DNA from: Lindgomyces ingoldianus
Taxonomy: Eukaryota > Ascomycota > Dothideomycetes > Pleosporales > Lindgomycetaceae
Length of the DNA stretch: 64,000 bases
Direction of reading: 5' to 3'
Assembly (NCBI RefSeq): GCF_010093535.1
Contig: NW_022985173.1
Span: 167,919 to 231,918, forward strand
Shown here: positions 35,217-47,448 of the stretch, in pieces
How the letters are laid out: every line of letters begins with the position of its first letter
Position numbering within the stretch: position 1 is the stretch's first letter
Position numbers and translations under genes: made by a program
Notes under the pieces: model-generated
Told to the model about the DNA's origin: nothing
What the model saw: the letters and a program-made list of their open reading frames with translations, nothing else
Database searches by the model: none

Positions 35217-36670
35217 ATGAAAACAATGAATTTTGTCTTGCCGTCGAAGCGGCTGCTTCTGTCATATGTCTTCGATTGGATTATAATCATGTGAGTTGTT
35301 ACCTGAAGAAGCATCCAGCGGAGGGTCATGCTCTCTTGAAGCCTAATCCCCACCCCCCAGTCTTTCACGCCTACACTAGGTCAGAGCTCATATGAGGGCA
35401 ATGGTGACTAACATTCTACCAGAGCCATAGCAGCCGTTGGCGCAGGATGGAACTCAATTACGCCGGTAAAGATCTGTGCAAGGCGCATCCAAAGTTCTCG
35501 AGCTGATGGTGAAGCAGTTTCATCGTCCTTTTTCAGTAGTTGACCTCTCAATATCTTTTCCATTTGAAAAGCATGAAACTATTCCGACATGGCTTCTCAT
35601 GGTCGTCTCTCTGGTAGTACCTGCAGCCATCATATTCATTGTGTGCTTGGTATTCGTTCCAGGCCCCACGGTCAGTACTACGACGCCAAAGGGACTCATT
35701 TGGAGAAGAAAGATTTGGGAATGGAATACAGGTTGGATGGGCCTTGCCCTTTCACTTGCGACAGCGTTCATGCTCACGCAAGGCATGAAATTGCTCTTCG
35801 GAAAACCGCGACCAGACTTACTTTCCCGCTGTCAACCTGACTTAGACCAGATACGTCGCGTCGAAGTCAGCACTGCCGGTCGAATCTATGATGCGTCTTG
35901 GGTTCTTGTCACTGGTGCTATATGCACGAACCAGGAAAGCGATATTTTGCAAGATGGCTTTAAATCGTTTCCAAGTGGGCATTCAAGCTGAAAGTCCAAC
36001 TTCCTTGTAATATCAAAACTTGAGATGCTAACTGTGATACTCAGTCTCCTGGGCAGGACTTCTCTACCTGACACTTTTCCTTGCATCCAAGTTTGCAGTC
36101 GCAATTCCATTCCTACCTCCACGCCCCTTCAGCACGAACGGGGCATTCACCTCCGCTGCTTCACCATCCAATCTGAGGCCAAAATCGATACTGCCTACTC
36201 ATGTCAAGCCTCCTATTGATTCGACGCTTTCCGGCCACACGCCCCCCGAGAATATCGTGCTGATCAGAAATCACGCAGCTGCACCACCAGTCTACACTTT
36301 GGTTGTCATTCTCGTACCTATTGGCTCGGCCATCTACATCTCTAGTACTCGCTTCACTGACTACCGCCACCATGGCTTCGACATTATATTCGGTAGCCTG
36401 ATTGGAATTGTTTGTGCTTGGTTTAGCTTTAGGTGGTATCACCCCCCGATTCGACGTGGTGCGGGGTGGAGCTGGGGTCCAAGAAGTTACCAGCGTGCAT
36501 GGGGAATTGGTGTCGGGGTAGGGGGATATGTTGGCACCGAGGGTTGGACCCATCGGACAGAGCCACAGGAAGAGGTCCATGATGGACCTGCGTTTAATGG
36601 AAATAAAGGAGTGGCCGATAGTGGGGAACAGGCGGAGCTACCGAGGACAACAGGAGACCGTGAGGTGTAA
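35217..36670 (+). CDS. PAP2-type lipid phosphate phosphatase, membrane-bound
   Basis: Exons 35217-35290, 35423-35465, 35518-35986 and 36045-36670 give 403 aa. The third intron must start with GC (gctgaaagtc...gctaac...actcag) to keep the catalytic motif and frame. PAP2 signatures are K130-x6-RP (KLLFGKPRP), PSGH at 191-194 (SFPSGHS), and the third motif STRFTDYRHHGFD. The family enzyme dephosphorylates phosphatidate or diacylglycerol pyrophosphate. About six membrane helices are visible: LLSYVFDWIIIIAIAAVGA, TWLLMVVSLVVPAAIIFIV, MGLALSLATAFML, AGLLYLTLFLASKF, VYTLVVILVPIGSAIYI and IIFGSLIGIVCAWF. Both lumen-facing active-site motifs are intact. The hydrophilic C-terminal tail is Gly/Glu-rich. 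Confidence 0.88.
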
Positions 36671-37067
36671 TGTCTATTTACGCTCATGGCCGGATCATTT
36701 GGCACAGTTTGTGTGAAAACTTTGCCACTATTAGAGTCAAATGTAATAATTCTAGTATTAGAATGATCTCTTTTTCGCGTGTTTTTATTTGACAAGGAGG
36801 TAGTGACAGACACTTCTGGATGAATCCTAGATAGAAACTACGTCTTTGCTAGATTCGGCGCAGCTAGAGCACAGGTTGAGATAATCTTGTGCCCGGCTGA
36901 GCACCCCGTCGCGATTAGTGGTGTGGGAGGCGTCAAATCACGTGATTTGAACTTGAGGAGCCGCACGCTAGTCCCTTTATTGGTTGTGCCACATGCCTGA
37001 CTAAGCTATACCGCACTTAGTAGTGAGCACCTCGTTCCGCTCTACAACTCCAACTGTCGTGGGTAAC
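36671..37067. other. Promoter region of the zinc-finger gene
   Basis: About 400 bp between tandem plus-strand genes. It contains the 18-bp palindrome listed separately. No gene. Confidence 0.4.
36933..36950. promoter_or_regulatory. 18-bp perfect palindrome with a CACGTG core
   Basis: TCAAATCACGTGATTTGA is identical to its reverse complement and centred on an E-box. Its right edge lies 117 bp before the ATG at 37068. The inner ATCACGTGAT equals the RAD51 promoter site at 17583. A Cbf1-type bHLH dimer is the likely binder. Confidence 0.6.
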
Positions 37068-38087
37068 ATGGCGGAATACTGGAAATCTACTGTAAGCGTA
37101 GCCTAATCTCTCGATTCCAACCACTCACTTACACATTCGCAGCCAAAGTACTGGTGCAAATTCTGCTCCGCCTACGTCAAGGATACCAAATTTGAGCGCT
37201 CAAATCATGAAGCCACAGGCCGCCACCAAAGCGCAATCCAGCGGTCTCTACGCGGACTACACCGGGACCAGCAAAACCAAGAACGGCAGAAACAACGAGC
37301 GAAAGACGAAGTCGCGAGGTTGAATGGGCTTGTGTCTAAATCAGATTCAGCGCCGGTTGGGCCTACAGCGTGCGAAGCTCGGGCTGGCTCGAAGCCTATG
37401 TATTCAAGAGAGCCGGAGAGGAAGGCCACACTTGAAGATAGGAAGAGACAGTGGAACCAGCTGACAGCCATGGGTATTACGGTGCCGGAGGAGGTGAGGG
37501 GCGATATGGGGATTGGAACTTGGCATGTGGTGAGCCAGAGGATAATCAATGAAGAAGACGACAAAAAACTGCTAAGTGTTGGTGTGCATAAGCGTAAGAT
37601 TGACGAAGAAGATGAAGAGGTGATGGCTGCGGAAGAGACGATAATGAAGAAGGGGTGGGGCAGTACATACAAGTCCTATCCGGGAAAGATGGGCGGTGGC
37701 GACGCCGACATAGATAGACTTTTTAAGAAGGTTAAAAAGCCCGCTATTAAGAAGGAGGCGGACGTTGCACTAGAGCCTGAGATTAAGACGGAGGAATCGG
37801 GGGTGAAAGGAGAGGCTGAGGAGAGCGTCCTTCAAAATATTCCAACCGAAGAAGAACCGACTGCAAATCCGAAAGAACCGACCTGCTCCGAAAGGCGGAA
37901 CCTTGAACAGACCAGGGATGTCGCAGCAAGGACTGAAGAAGAAACTTCGACAGAGGGCTTCAAGAGGATAGTCAATCCCGGAGGTGCCCTCACCACTAAC
38001 CTTGAGTCTAGCACACTAGCCAAGGCCGGGGATGGCGGTCCTACTCCAGCAGTTGTATTCAAAAAACGGAAGAAAATCGGGCGTTAA
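37068..38087 (+). CDS. U1-type zinc-finger spliceosomal protein, WBP4-like
   Basis: Exons 37068-37091 (MAEYWKST) and 37143-38087, with a 51-nt intron, give 322 aa. Residues 8-36 form a matrin/U1-type zinc finger, YWCKFCSAYVKDTKFERSNH and then GRHQ (C-x2-C-x12-H-x5-H). The N-terminus ADYWKS-P-x-x-WC of the family is clearly present. A charged coiled-coil (HRDQQNQERQKQRAKDEVAR) follows, and then WGSTYKSYPGKMGGG. The rest is Lys/Glu-rich and ends in a basic patch (VVFKKRKKIGR). WW domains found in animal WBP4 are not seen, as is usual in fungi. WBP4/FBP21 relatives act in pre-mRNA splicing in the activated spliceosome; the role here is by homology. Confidence 0.85.
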
Positions 38088-38638
38088 AAGTGAGCTTGGT
38101 ATCGACTGCCACGCAAGAACGATTTTGGCATACGATGTGGAAGGTCACTTGGTAATAGAGTGCTCGTTCAGACTCTGCGGGAGCTGGAGATCCAAGATTT
38201 CCGTCCCAGGGTCTTGCTCCTTCTGGTTACTGAACTGGAGGCAGATGTGAGGTAGTCTTCAGCCAGACGAGCTAGCGGCCTTTCACTGCGATTTTTGGCT
38301 ACTGGCCTCTTACGTTGCGGTGGTTGGTAAGGCCCATGGTACGCTACAGACCCTTAAAACTGAGCTCAGCATTGGATCTAAATAATACTTGAGTCTAAAT
38401 ATTCCCAGTGCCTTGAGTTGACACCGTGAAGGCATCTGCGAGATCGACGCCGCTAAACCCTAATTGAAACCTGGTCCACCCCAGCGCCAAGAACGACAAC
38501 CTCAAACTCGCGTCAACCGACGCGGCTAACGGCCGACGTGCATCCACCCACACCACAGTCTTCCACCTCATCGGCCTCTCTGTGCTCTCCATGTTCCCCT
38601 CTGAGCATGCTTGCCGTATTTAGACAACATCCACGACC
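38088..38638. other. Intergenic, HIR1 promoter
   Basis: About 550 bp between tandem plus-strand genes. No open frame or element of note. Confidence 0.4.
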
Positions 38639-41600
38639 ATGCATCTCATCAAGCCACTGTGGTTGACGCACCCAGGTATCTTCACCTCTGACCGCATTAA
38701 CAGCCTCACTAGGCCGATTAGAGGGAACTGCACATGGCTGACCTATCCTTCGTGTACACAGGCGAACTCAAGGACTTCGAAGTATACAGCTGCCACGTTT
38801 CCCCTGATGGATCGCGCCTCGTAACAGCTGCCGGAGGTTCGTTATCCTCGTCCTTGGAACTGCTGCCCTGCGGAGTTTGCACGCGATGCGCCGCGTCGAG
38901 GAACAACCACAACTGACAGCGCGATGCAGATGGTCACGTGCGAATATGGTCCACTGAGGCCATTCTCAATTCTGCGAACCCTGAGTATACGAAGCCTAAG
39001 CAGCTTGCGGCCATCAGCCACCACTCAGGCACCATCCACGCTGTTCGCTTTTCGTCTAACGGGAAATACCTTGCATCAGGCGCAGACGACAAGATTGTCT
39101 GCGTCTACGCCCTAGACCCGCACGCGCCTACACACGTTTCTACATTCGGTGGGTGTGCATGTTCACACTGCACGGGGAAGCCGCTGACGAAGTCGCAGGG
39201 TCGAATGAGCCGCCGCCGGTCGAGAATTGGCGAGTCCTCCGCCGCCTTATCGGGCACGACAATGATGTCCAAGACCTCGGGTGGTCTCACGACTCTTCAA
39301 TACTGGTCTCCGTGGGGCTGGACTCGAAGGTTGTGGTCTGGTCGGGACACACTTTCGAAAAACTAAAGACATTGTCGAACCATCAGAGCCATGTCAAAGG
39401 CATTACCTTTGATCCTGCGAACAAATACTTTGCAACTGCAAGCGATGACAGGACTATCAAAATCTACCGCTTCACTTCTCCGCCTCCAAACGCAACTCCC
39501 CAGGATCAGGTCAACAACTTCATGCTGGAACACGTGATTACAGAGCCCTTCGCACTGTCACCCCTAACCACGTACTTTCGTCGATGCTCGTGGTCGCCCG
39601 ATGGCGCACACATCGCGGCGGCGAACGCTACGAATGGACCTGTCAGCTCTGTCGCAATTATAGCTCGTGGAACGTGGGATGGAGACATTAACTTGATCGG
39701 TCACGAAGGTCCCGTTGAAGTGTGTGCCTTTTCTCCTAGGATGTTTCATAGAGATCCACCAAGACCGGACAACATTGATGCAAATGGGAATTCTTCACAG
39801 CACTCGGTGACCGTCGTTGCGTGTGCTGGCCAGGACAAGACCCTTAGCATCTGGAATACGAGTTACGCCCGACCGTTCATAATTACGCAGGAGCTGGCTA
39901 TGAAATCCATATCCGACCTTGCTTGGGCGCCTAACGGAGAGACGTTGTATATCACAAGCTTGGATGGAAGCATCATGGCTATGGTATTTGAACCTGGAGA
40001 GCTTGGCTATCCGGCATCGTTACATGAGAATGAGAAGTCCTTGTCAAAGTTTGGCGCAGGCAGAAGAGTTGGCATTGTTGAGGGGACAGATGCATTACTA
40101 CTTGAAGAAAGCAGCAAGGCTGGAGAACACAAAGCTGTTCAGGGCAGAATGGGCGCCCTGATGGGGGATGGCGGTGCTCATCACTCTGCGCCAGTCACTA
40201 ATGGTACGAATAGTACATTACCTGCTCTTACGAACGGCTCTGCGATCACTCAAACACCAGCCGCTCCGACAGAACCCCCACCGGACCAAAGAGTGGAAAA
40301 ACTAAAGCAGCGTGTCACCGTTACTAAAGACGGTAAGAAGCGCATAGCGCCTATGCTTGTGTCATCGTCTTCCGGGATGGGGGAATCGTCCCTGCCTCAA
40401 ACGCAACTTATATCTACGACCGCTACAGCGAGCGCACGGAGTGATAATCCCCACAATATTCTAGACCTCTCGAAACCATACGATGGATTCCCGAAAGGTG
40501 GTTTAGCTTCTATGGTAATTGGAAATAAGAGGAAATTTGCTGAGATAGAGGGGGACGAAGCTCGACAAGTTGAGAGACGACTGCTAAACTCTGCCCGGAG
40601 CGGGGGGGCTGCTATCGTATTTAACAGTGAAAATGGTGTTATCCCACCAGCTGCGGCCGCCTCAAGACCCACAGACACGGAGTCGCCGAGAGTCCTCCGG
40701 CCAGCAATTGTCAATCCTTCGTTGAGTATTAGTCAGGTGCGTTTGGCAGTGCCAAAGTTGAGGAGCGTCATTGTTCGGACAATGGACGGCAATGAGCCTC
40801 CTTCGGCCAATGGCGTGGATCCCAGTACGGGCGGGAAAACCCAAAACGAGGACACCGTCATGTTAGAAGCCAAGAATGCTACGGGCCCTTCCCGGACCGG
40901 ACGTCCACAAGACCATGACCCAGCAAGAATTAATTGCACCAAAAAGGGACAGTCACTCTGGCAAGATTTCCTACCAAAAGCAGTACTACTCGTTACAGGG
41001 AACGTTAATTTCTTTGCTGCAGCATGCGAAGATGGATCCATATACGCATGGACACCTGCGGGCCGACGAACACTCAATGCCTTGATCATGGAAGCGCAGC
41101 CTGTTATTATGGACTGTCGAGGCTGGTGGCTCATGTGCATAACAGCAGTGGGAATGTGCTATGTATGGAACTTGCAGTCAATGTCCTCGCCTCACCCACC
41201 GATATCCCTTGCGCCCATACTGGACATCGCCGCACACACCCAAGGACCACATCTTACCCGATCTCCCGGCATCATCTTCGCCCGGCTGAATTCAGAAGGT
41301 CGCATCATTGTGGCTATGTCTAATGGCGATGGCTACACTTACTCGCCAGACATGTATATTTGGCAGCGCATATCTGAACCTTGGTGGGCTGTGGGAAGCC
41401 AATACTGGAATACAACGGATTCATCGGTCAGTAATGTCAAGTCATCAGCCGATAAAGCGCTAGCAAAGGAGAAAGATGACCAAGTGTCTATTGAGAATGT
41501 ATCCGCTGGTATCATTCCTATGCTCGAGCGCAACACAACGAATCAATTCCTGCTCCAAGGTCGCGCCTTCTATCTCCAACGTCTTATCAAAGCCCTTATT

Positions 41601-42037
41601 TCAGCTGAGGGTTACGAAACCTTCGAGGCTTGCGTTTCAGTTGCCCACCTCGAGAACAGGGTTGCAGCTGCGAGAACTCTTGGCGCACGGGAAGAGTTCA
41701 AAATTTATCTTTCTATGTACGTTAAGAGGATTGGTGCTGAGGGCATGAAGGGCAAGATTGAGGAGCTGTTGAGGAGTTTGACGGGGGATCTGCTTGCTGA
41801 AGGTGCGGATGCGGAGAAGGCCGAGGATGAACTGATCTGCGGGTGGAGAAAAGAAGAACTGCTCAGGGAGGTTGTGCTGATACTTGGTAAGTCTACCGTC
41901 GCTCTCATGAAGTCGGGAATCTAATGTTCGGTTCAGGCAAACACCGCGATCTCCAGCGCATAACGGTGCCATACGCACGGCTGCTCGGCGTCGTGCATGA
42001 GCGGCAGGATGACCACGCTATGATTACGGACGCGTAG
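38639..42037 (+). CDS. HIR1: Histone chaperone subunit Hir1 (HIRA family)
   Basis: Five exons, 38639-38675, 38762-38836, 38930-39148, 39199-41886 and 41937-42037, all in phase, give 1039 aa. The start MHLIKPLWLTHP|GELKDFEVYS is typical. Seven-bladed WD40 propeller covers about residues 1-380 (DGHVRIW, DNDVQDLGWSHDSSILVSVG, DRTIKIYRF, FRRCSWSPDGAHIAAANA). The B-domain that binds Asf1 is visible as TVTKDGKKRIAPMLVSSSSG, near residue 430. The C-terminal Hira domain includes LWQDFLPKAVLLVTGN, AACEDGSIYAWTPAGRR and NFMLEHV-type blades. Hir1 works in the HIR complex, depositing H3-H4 independently of replication and repressing histone genes. The last small exon encodes LGKHRDLQRITVPYARLLG. Confidence 0.94.
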
Positions 42038-42707
42038 AATACCGGTTGGATCTACGCGGAGGCGTTTTGGTTTGGGTCCGGGCAGAAAAGCATTCACGGA
42101 AGTGACATGGGTATTCATAGTGTGCGATGCTCCCATAGAGCAATGCTTTTGTTCGAATAGATAAGGTCGGAATTGTAATAGTAACCATGACATATACGTT
42201 GTCAGAACAAAAAGGTGGACGTGGTGTGGACAAGAAGACCAAAAGCTTTCCCAAAAACATAGCAGTCGCAGATTGCCCATTCTCTGATTTTCCTACCCCG
42301 ATTTGTCTTGATATAATATTACCTGCTGCTAATTTACTTCTGCTAGCTTCTGGACCGCAGTTGATAGTAAATCAGATATTGAGTACAGGCTGGTTTTGCA
42401 ATAACGAAGAGTCCAGAGATCGCGTCTTCTTAGTGTGGAGAACTAAAAAGTGTTTTCGGCTACGTGACCAATTGGCCGCCACGAGCCACATGACACCTCG
42501 GCCCATACGCAGCCTCTTCTGCACCGCCACGCCTAGCCCAGTTTTCGTTCACCGCTCCCGAGGTCGTCGGGGTACTCACACACTTGACCGTTCACCTGCT
42601 GAGCCACACTTGTGCTGCAGCTGCTCAGCTTGCAACTCACCGCACCCTTCCCTGCCCTCCGTTAGATGGGCCCGCCCAAATGCAGCCATCAATTGAGATA
42701 GAGAGCC
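42038..42707. other. Intergenic between HIR1 and RIC1
   Basis: About 670 bp. No gene seen; the last ~150 bp are C-rich leader. The open frames here are short. Confidence 0.4.
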
Positions 42708-45700
42708 ATGACGTATTGGCCCATCTGCTCGCCCTCTGTCTTCGCCGCCACCAAGCAGACGCGCCCCGGCAGTCCTCAGACGTCGGACGACGGCGTCCAG
42801 CCCGACCAGGAGCCTCATGGAGGAGAGAGCGATGAAACCTCCGAGGATGATGTGTCGGGAGAGATGATTGGCATCAAAGTGACGCGCAGCGGGCACATGT
42901 TTGCTACCATCACGCGTTCGACCCTAACGATATGGCAGACCAAGCCAACGGCCGTCCTTGCCTCGGTCCTGCGCTCCGACCAGTCCTTGAAGACATACGG
43001 CCCCAATGTTAATATCCTGCTCCGCCCAGACTCCCAGATCTTCGTCGTACAAACGTCGCTCGGCTTTCTCATCACGTATTCCCTCGCGACCGACCCCACG
43101 TCTCGCGTCTACAAGACGCAGTTTGCAAACACTATCGGAGGAGGGCATTCGAGACGGCAGAGTGGGGTCGCAGGCTTCAAGATCCAGCGCCAGCACGACA
43201 CAAATGCGGGGCCCGGCGAAGGCAGCGGAATCAAGGAGCTCAGTCTCCGTTTCCGCATGGTCATCCGCGTCGACGCTGGCATCGCGCGAGCATTGGCCCT
43301 GGACGACGAGCTCATCGTTGCGACGGAAAAGCCCGCAGCAATCCAGTGCATTCGCTGGGCCCCCGACAGCAACGGCAGCCAAACGAGCACCGAGCTGATT
43401 AGTCGGATGACTTGGCTGGGGAAAAAGACGACAATCATTGACATGATCCATGATCGCCCCATGAACCTGTCGACCTGGATTACGGGAGACGGCAAAGCTT
43501 TCGCGGTTCAACGCCTGCCCCCCAACACCCTTCAGGAAGGGAAACCGCACCATAATCTTTTCAAAGGCCACGGCTACCACATCCCGCGGACTGAGGTCGA
43601 GTACGGTGTCAAAGCTGCCATCAACGCGAGGTTTTCATTGCTCGCCGTTGGATGTGCTAATGGCGATATATGCGTGTACACAGCGCGGGACTACACTGGC
43701 AACATACCTTTATCACACAAACTACGCCCCAATGTCTCAACTCCAGGGAGACTGTCAGTATTAACCTACTCCCCGGACGGATATTGTCTTTTCGCAGGCT
43801 ACGAGCACGGGTGGGCCATGTGGAGTGTCTATGGTAAGCCTGGTGCAACCAGCTACGCTACAGACCGCTCCCTGTCAAAAACGAATGAGGAAGGATGGCT
43901 CCTTGGCGTACGGGATGGCTTTTGGATTGGTGGTGGAGCTGAGCTCCTCCTTCTCAGCAACCACGATAATCGTCTATTCTTGCTTGAGATGGCTCGCAGT
44001 GCCATCACTGGATGCTTCTCTTCCTCCAATGTCTCACGGTCGCTGATGCAGACCAGCTCTGGATTCATGATTTACCGCGGTTATGATTTGCCTGACCTTA
44101 CCACCATCTCAGCAGATGTGTCTCTGTGGCACCATGTCCAAGTCCCCGCCCATTACCTGGTAGATCAATGGCCGATTCGGAGTGCAGCCATTTCATCTGA
44201 CGGAAGATATGTCGCCGTTGCGGGTAGACGAGGTCTCGCTCATTACAGTGTCAACAGCGGCAGATGGAAAACATTCGACGACCCATTTATGGAAAGTGAA
44301 TTCACCCTGCGTGGAGGCATGTGTTGGTTCCAGCATGTTTTGATAGCGGCCATTGAATCACACGACTCTCACGAGGTGAGCATTCTCAATCCCATGGAAG
44401 AGAAGCCTTGTAATTATGTATTGACTTCACATTTTCTAGATTCGGATATATTCCCGTGAACTGACTTTAGACAACGACCATGTCATGCATACCCAGCAAT
44501 TACCCGCTCCTATTGTCCTGATTGCCCTGTCTGGAGAAGACTCACTCCTTGTCTACACGTACGACAACATCCTATATCACTACATTATTAGTGTGTCCGA
44601 CGCCACCGTAAAATTGGTTCAGGTTGGGCAGATTGCTTTGCACGGCATCATCCGCGCACCCCCTCGTGTCCGAGCGTTGAGTTGGATACTGCCTGAGGAT
44701 CAGATTCGTACGTGCCTATAGAAACTCGGTCCTTAGGAAGGGCTGACTATTATGACAGACAATGGCGATCCCTCGCAAGATGTTGCGGTTGCTACCATAT
44801 TGTTTCTAGTCGATGGCAAGCTCGTGTTGCTCCAGCCAACGACAACCGAAGGCGGAGAGCTTAAGTACGAGATGCGCATCATCGCACAGAATGTGGAGAC
44901 GTATGCGCTCATGCGCGATCATCCTGCATTCGCCCTAGAAACGCACGAAGATTCCTTGCCGCCGAGTCCCTCTGTAGGGCTGGCGATCAACGATTTGAAT
45001 GGGCACGATCTCCGCGACTCGCTTTGGTTTTTCGATGGTCGTGACGTACGGGTATGGATTGACATGCAAGACGTCTTATCCTCGGCATCAATCGAACTCG
45101 GTCGGGAACTGCCCACGCCCGTCAAGATTCCTGTCGACTTCTATCCGCTTTCCGTACTCATCAACAAGGGTATCGTTTTTGGCGTCGAATCAGAACTGGT
45201 ACAGCGGAGAGACACCAGCTTCGCCTACCTACGATTCGGAACAAGGGTATGTTGGGGGCCGAATCACAGCCAATCGATTAATTAATTCTGTGTGGCTAAT
45301 TCTCATGCAGACTCACCTCTTCCTTCCTGCATTGCTGCGCTACCATTTGGCGCAATACAATTCACCAGCAGCACTGCACTTGAGCCACCATTACCAGCAT
45401 CTGCAGTATTTGCCTCATGCTTTAGAAATCTTACTACATGAAGTTCTAGACGAAGAGGTGGACACAGCGCCGCCGCCGGAGCAAGCGCTTTTACCGAGCG
45501 TGCTGTCATTTTTAAGCTCATTTCCGCAGTATCTTGATATTGTCGTACAGTGTACGCGCAAGACCGAAGTGCGGCTATGGCGAACGCTATTCTCAAATCT
45601 GCCCCCCCCTCAGGAACTGTTCGAAGAATCGTTGCAGAAAGGGAGCCTAAAGACTGCGGGAGGATATCTTCTTGTTCTTCACACATTCGAGGAACTCAGT

Positions 45701-46090
45701 TCAACGGGCGATGAAGTGGTGAGACTGCTACAGCGCGCAAAAGAAGAGCAGGATTGGGATCTCTGTAAAGAACTATCGCGATTCCTGATGGCGCTGGATG
45801 AGTCTGGAGCGACGCTCCGGCAGACGTTGGAGTTGGTGGAGCTGAGAAGCCCGTCAGCAGCTAAACCAGAATTGCAGCCTCACTTCTCGTTTAATTCGGG
45901 TAGGCTAGGTGTACCTCTGCGCGGAAGAAGTAGTAATACCAATGGGAGAGGAGTTGGCATGGGCATCGAATTTTCGACAGGTTCGAGGAGTGTGAGCAGG
46001 AGCAGTGGAGGCAGTAACCGTAGTCCAACGAGTACGGGTGTGGAGGAGGGGGATTATTTTAGGGAGGGAAGCAGCGCGAGTGTCACCTAA
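42708..46090 (+). CDS. RIC1: Ric1, subunit of the Ric1-Rgp1 Rab GEF
   Basis: Exons 42708-44375, 44440-44707, 44759-45246 and 45311-46090, in phase, give 1067 aa. The first 500 residues form WD40-like blades (KVTRSGHMFATITRSTLTIW, LSVLTYSPDGYCLFAGYEHG, PIRSAAISSDGRYVAVAGRR). The join SHE|IRIYSRELTL restores a blade. The C-terminal part is the RIC1 domain: THLFLPALLRYHLAQYNSP, HHYQHLQYLPHALEILLHEV, LPSVLSFLSSFPQYLDIVVQ, WDLCKELSRFLMALDESG. A Ser/Gly/Arg-rich tail follows. With Rgp1, Ric1 activates Ypt6/Rab6 for retrograde traffic to the Golgi. Rgp1 is not encoded in this window. Confidence 0.92.
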
Positions 46091-47448
46091 TAGTACCCTA
46101 TAATCATCCTGCGCTCAGGATTTGATTTACCATCAACTGCAATGGAGAAGCTATCGAGAGAGATGCGCGATAGGCCAATCCGAAGGCAAGACAGATCAGG
46201 AAGGATTAACAGAGGAGAGAAATATGCAATCCCCTCCTGCCCATCTGGTACCATCACAGGCAGCGCACGCAGCAAAGCCCCTCTTTGCTTCACTGTTTGC
46301 TTTCTGCGGTCGCTACCTGGGTACTGACGTCGGACAGCCTTTGCGGGGGATGCGCACTGTCGGCATTAGCATGGAGAGGTGTCACACCTAGTGAGAATCA
46401 TACGCCATAGGTGATACATTCCAAAGGTTGACGTGTTGTTTGAGTATTCGACTCTGGTGATGGAGAATTGCTTTTTTGTTCTGGAAGATAGCGTGGGGAG
46501 CATTCCGATAGGGCTGGCAGGCCGGAGAGCGCTAACTGCTAGTGCGACGCGGGAACCAAAAGAGCGGAAGAGATGGAGAGAGAGAAGCTTGGCTTCAGCT
46601 CATGCACATCCAAGGCGGTGTTGCGGTGATTGGCGAGGCGAGCATGTTTTGCTTTGTCCCCGCTTGGCTGGGGTGGTGATTGGAGCAACCGGGGAACTGG
46701 CGAAGAAGAAGAGTCTGGGCAATAAATTCCTCATGTTCATCAAAGCGGTCTGGCAAGGTCGGCATTGCTTTTGGGCGGGTTGAGCTGTAAGCCTGCACGT
46801 GACGGAGACGACGTTGTTTCTGCCCTTCGGTTGCCAGCAGCGATGGAGCATTTGTGAGGCGAGAAAGCATACCATGGCGTCTCCGCGCCGGCCAGCAGTT
46901 ATTGCCCTGACTCCGTCTTTGCGAGAGATGAGAGCCGTGGAAACGCCCTCGTACGAAGTTTGGGAGTGATGCCCATTTGCCTTTCAGGCCTAGTGCAGAT
47001 TGAGTATGTGCCTGCGCCTCGCTGCCGACGGTTGCTGTGACCGCTTGTCTGAGCCCCATCCCAACGGCACCACACTGCCCTCTCACAGGGCCAGGACCGG
47101 GACAGGGGACGTGGCTGCAGCATGCACTGCGATACGATGGATCCCGTCGTCAATCGAGCGCCGCCGCTGGCATCTGCCGTGGGCTTTGAATCCATCCATG
47201 CATCACAAGGAGGCCGCCAGGCACTTTAATACTCCTCGCGACCCATGCCCGTTGCTGGCGGCCACGACCACCACGCATCAGAACTCAACCTCACCATTGT
47301 CGCAGTTACTCTAGCTACTCTAGTTACTACTCTAATAGCAAGGGCTGACGAGGTATGGTGCACACGTCCACATCATCCAGCGCCGCTCTCCGCCGTCCAC
47401 ACTATCCACACATCCTTTGAAAAGTCGCCGACTGCTGCTGTCACGAAA
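46091..47448. other. Intergenic / long leader, no supported gene
   Basis: About 1.36 kb upstream of the regulator gene. The coding frame of that gene is open back to an ATG at 47245, so part may be N-terminal extension. The other open frames (46433-46783 plus, 46595-47086 minus) oppose each other and have no motif. Confidence 0.4.

Noticed and set aside
39105..39290. Frames crossing the third HIR1 intron on both strands
   Set aside because: Shadows of the WD40-coding exons; splice sites at 39149 and 39198 give the expected Hir1 sequence.
46433..47195. Several open frames on both strands upstream of the regulator gene
   Set aside because: They oppose each other, have no domains and lie in a probable long leader region.
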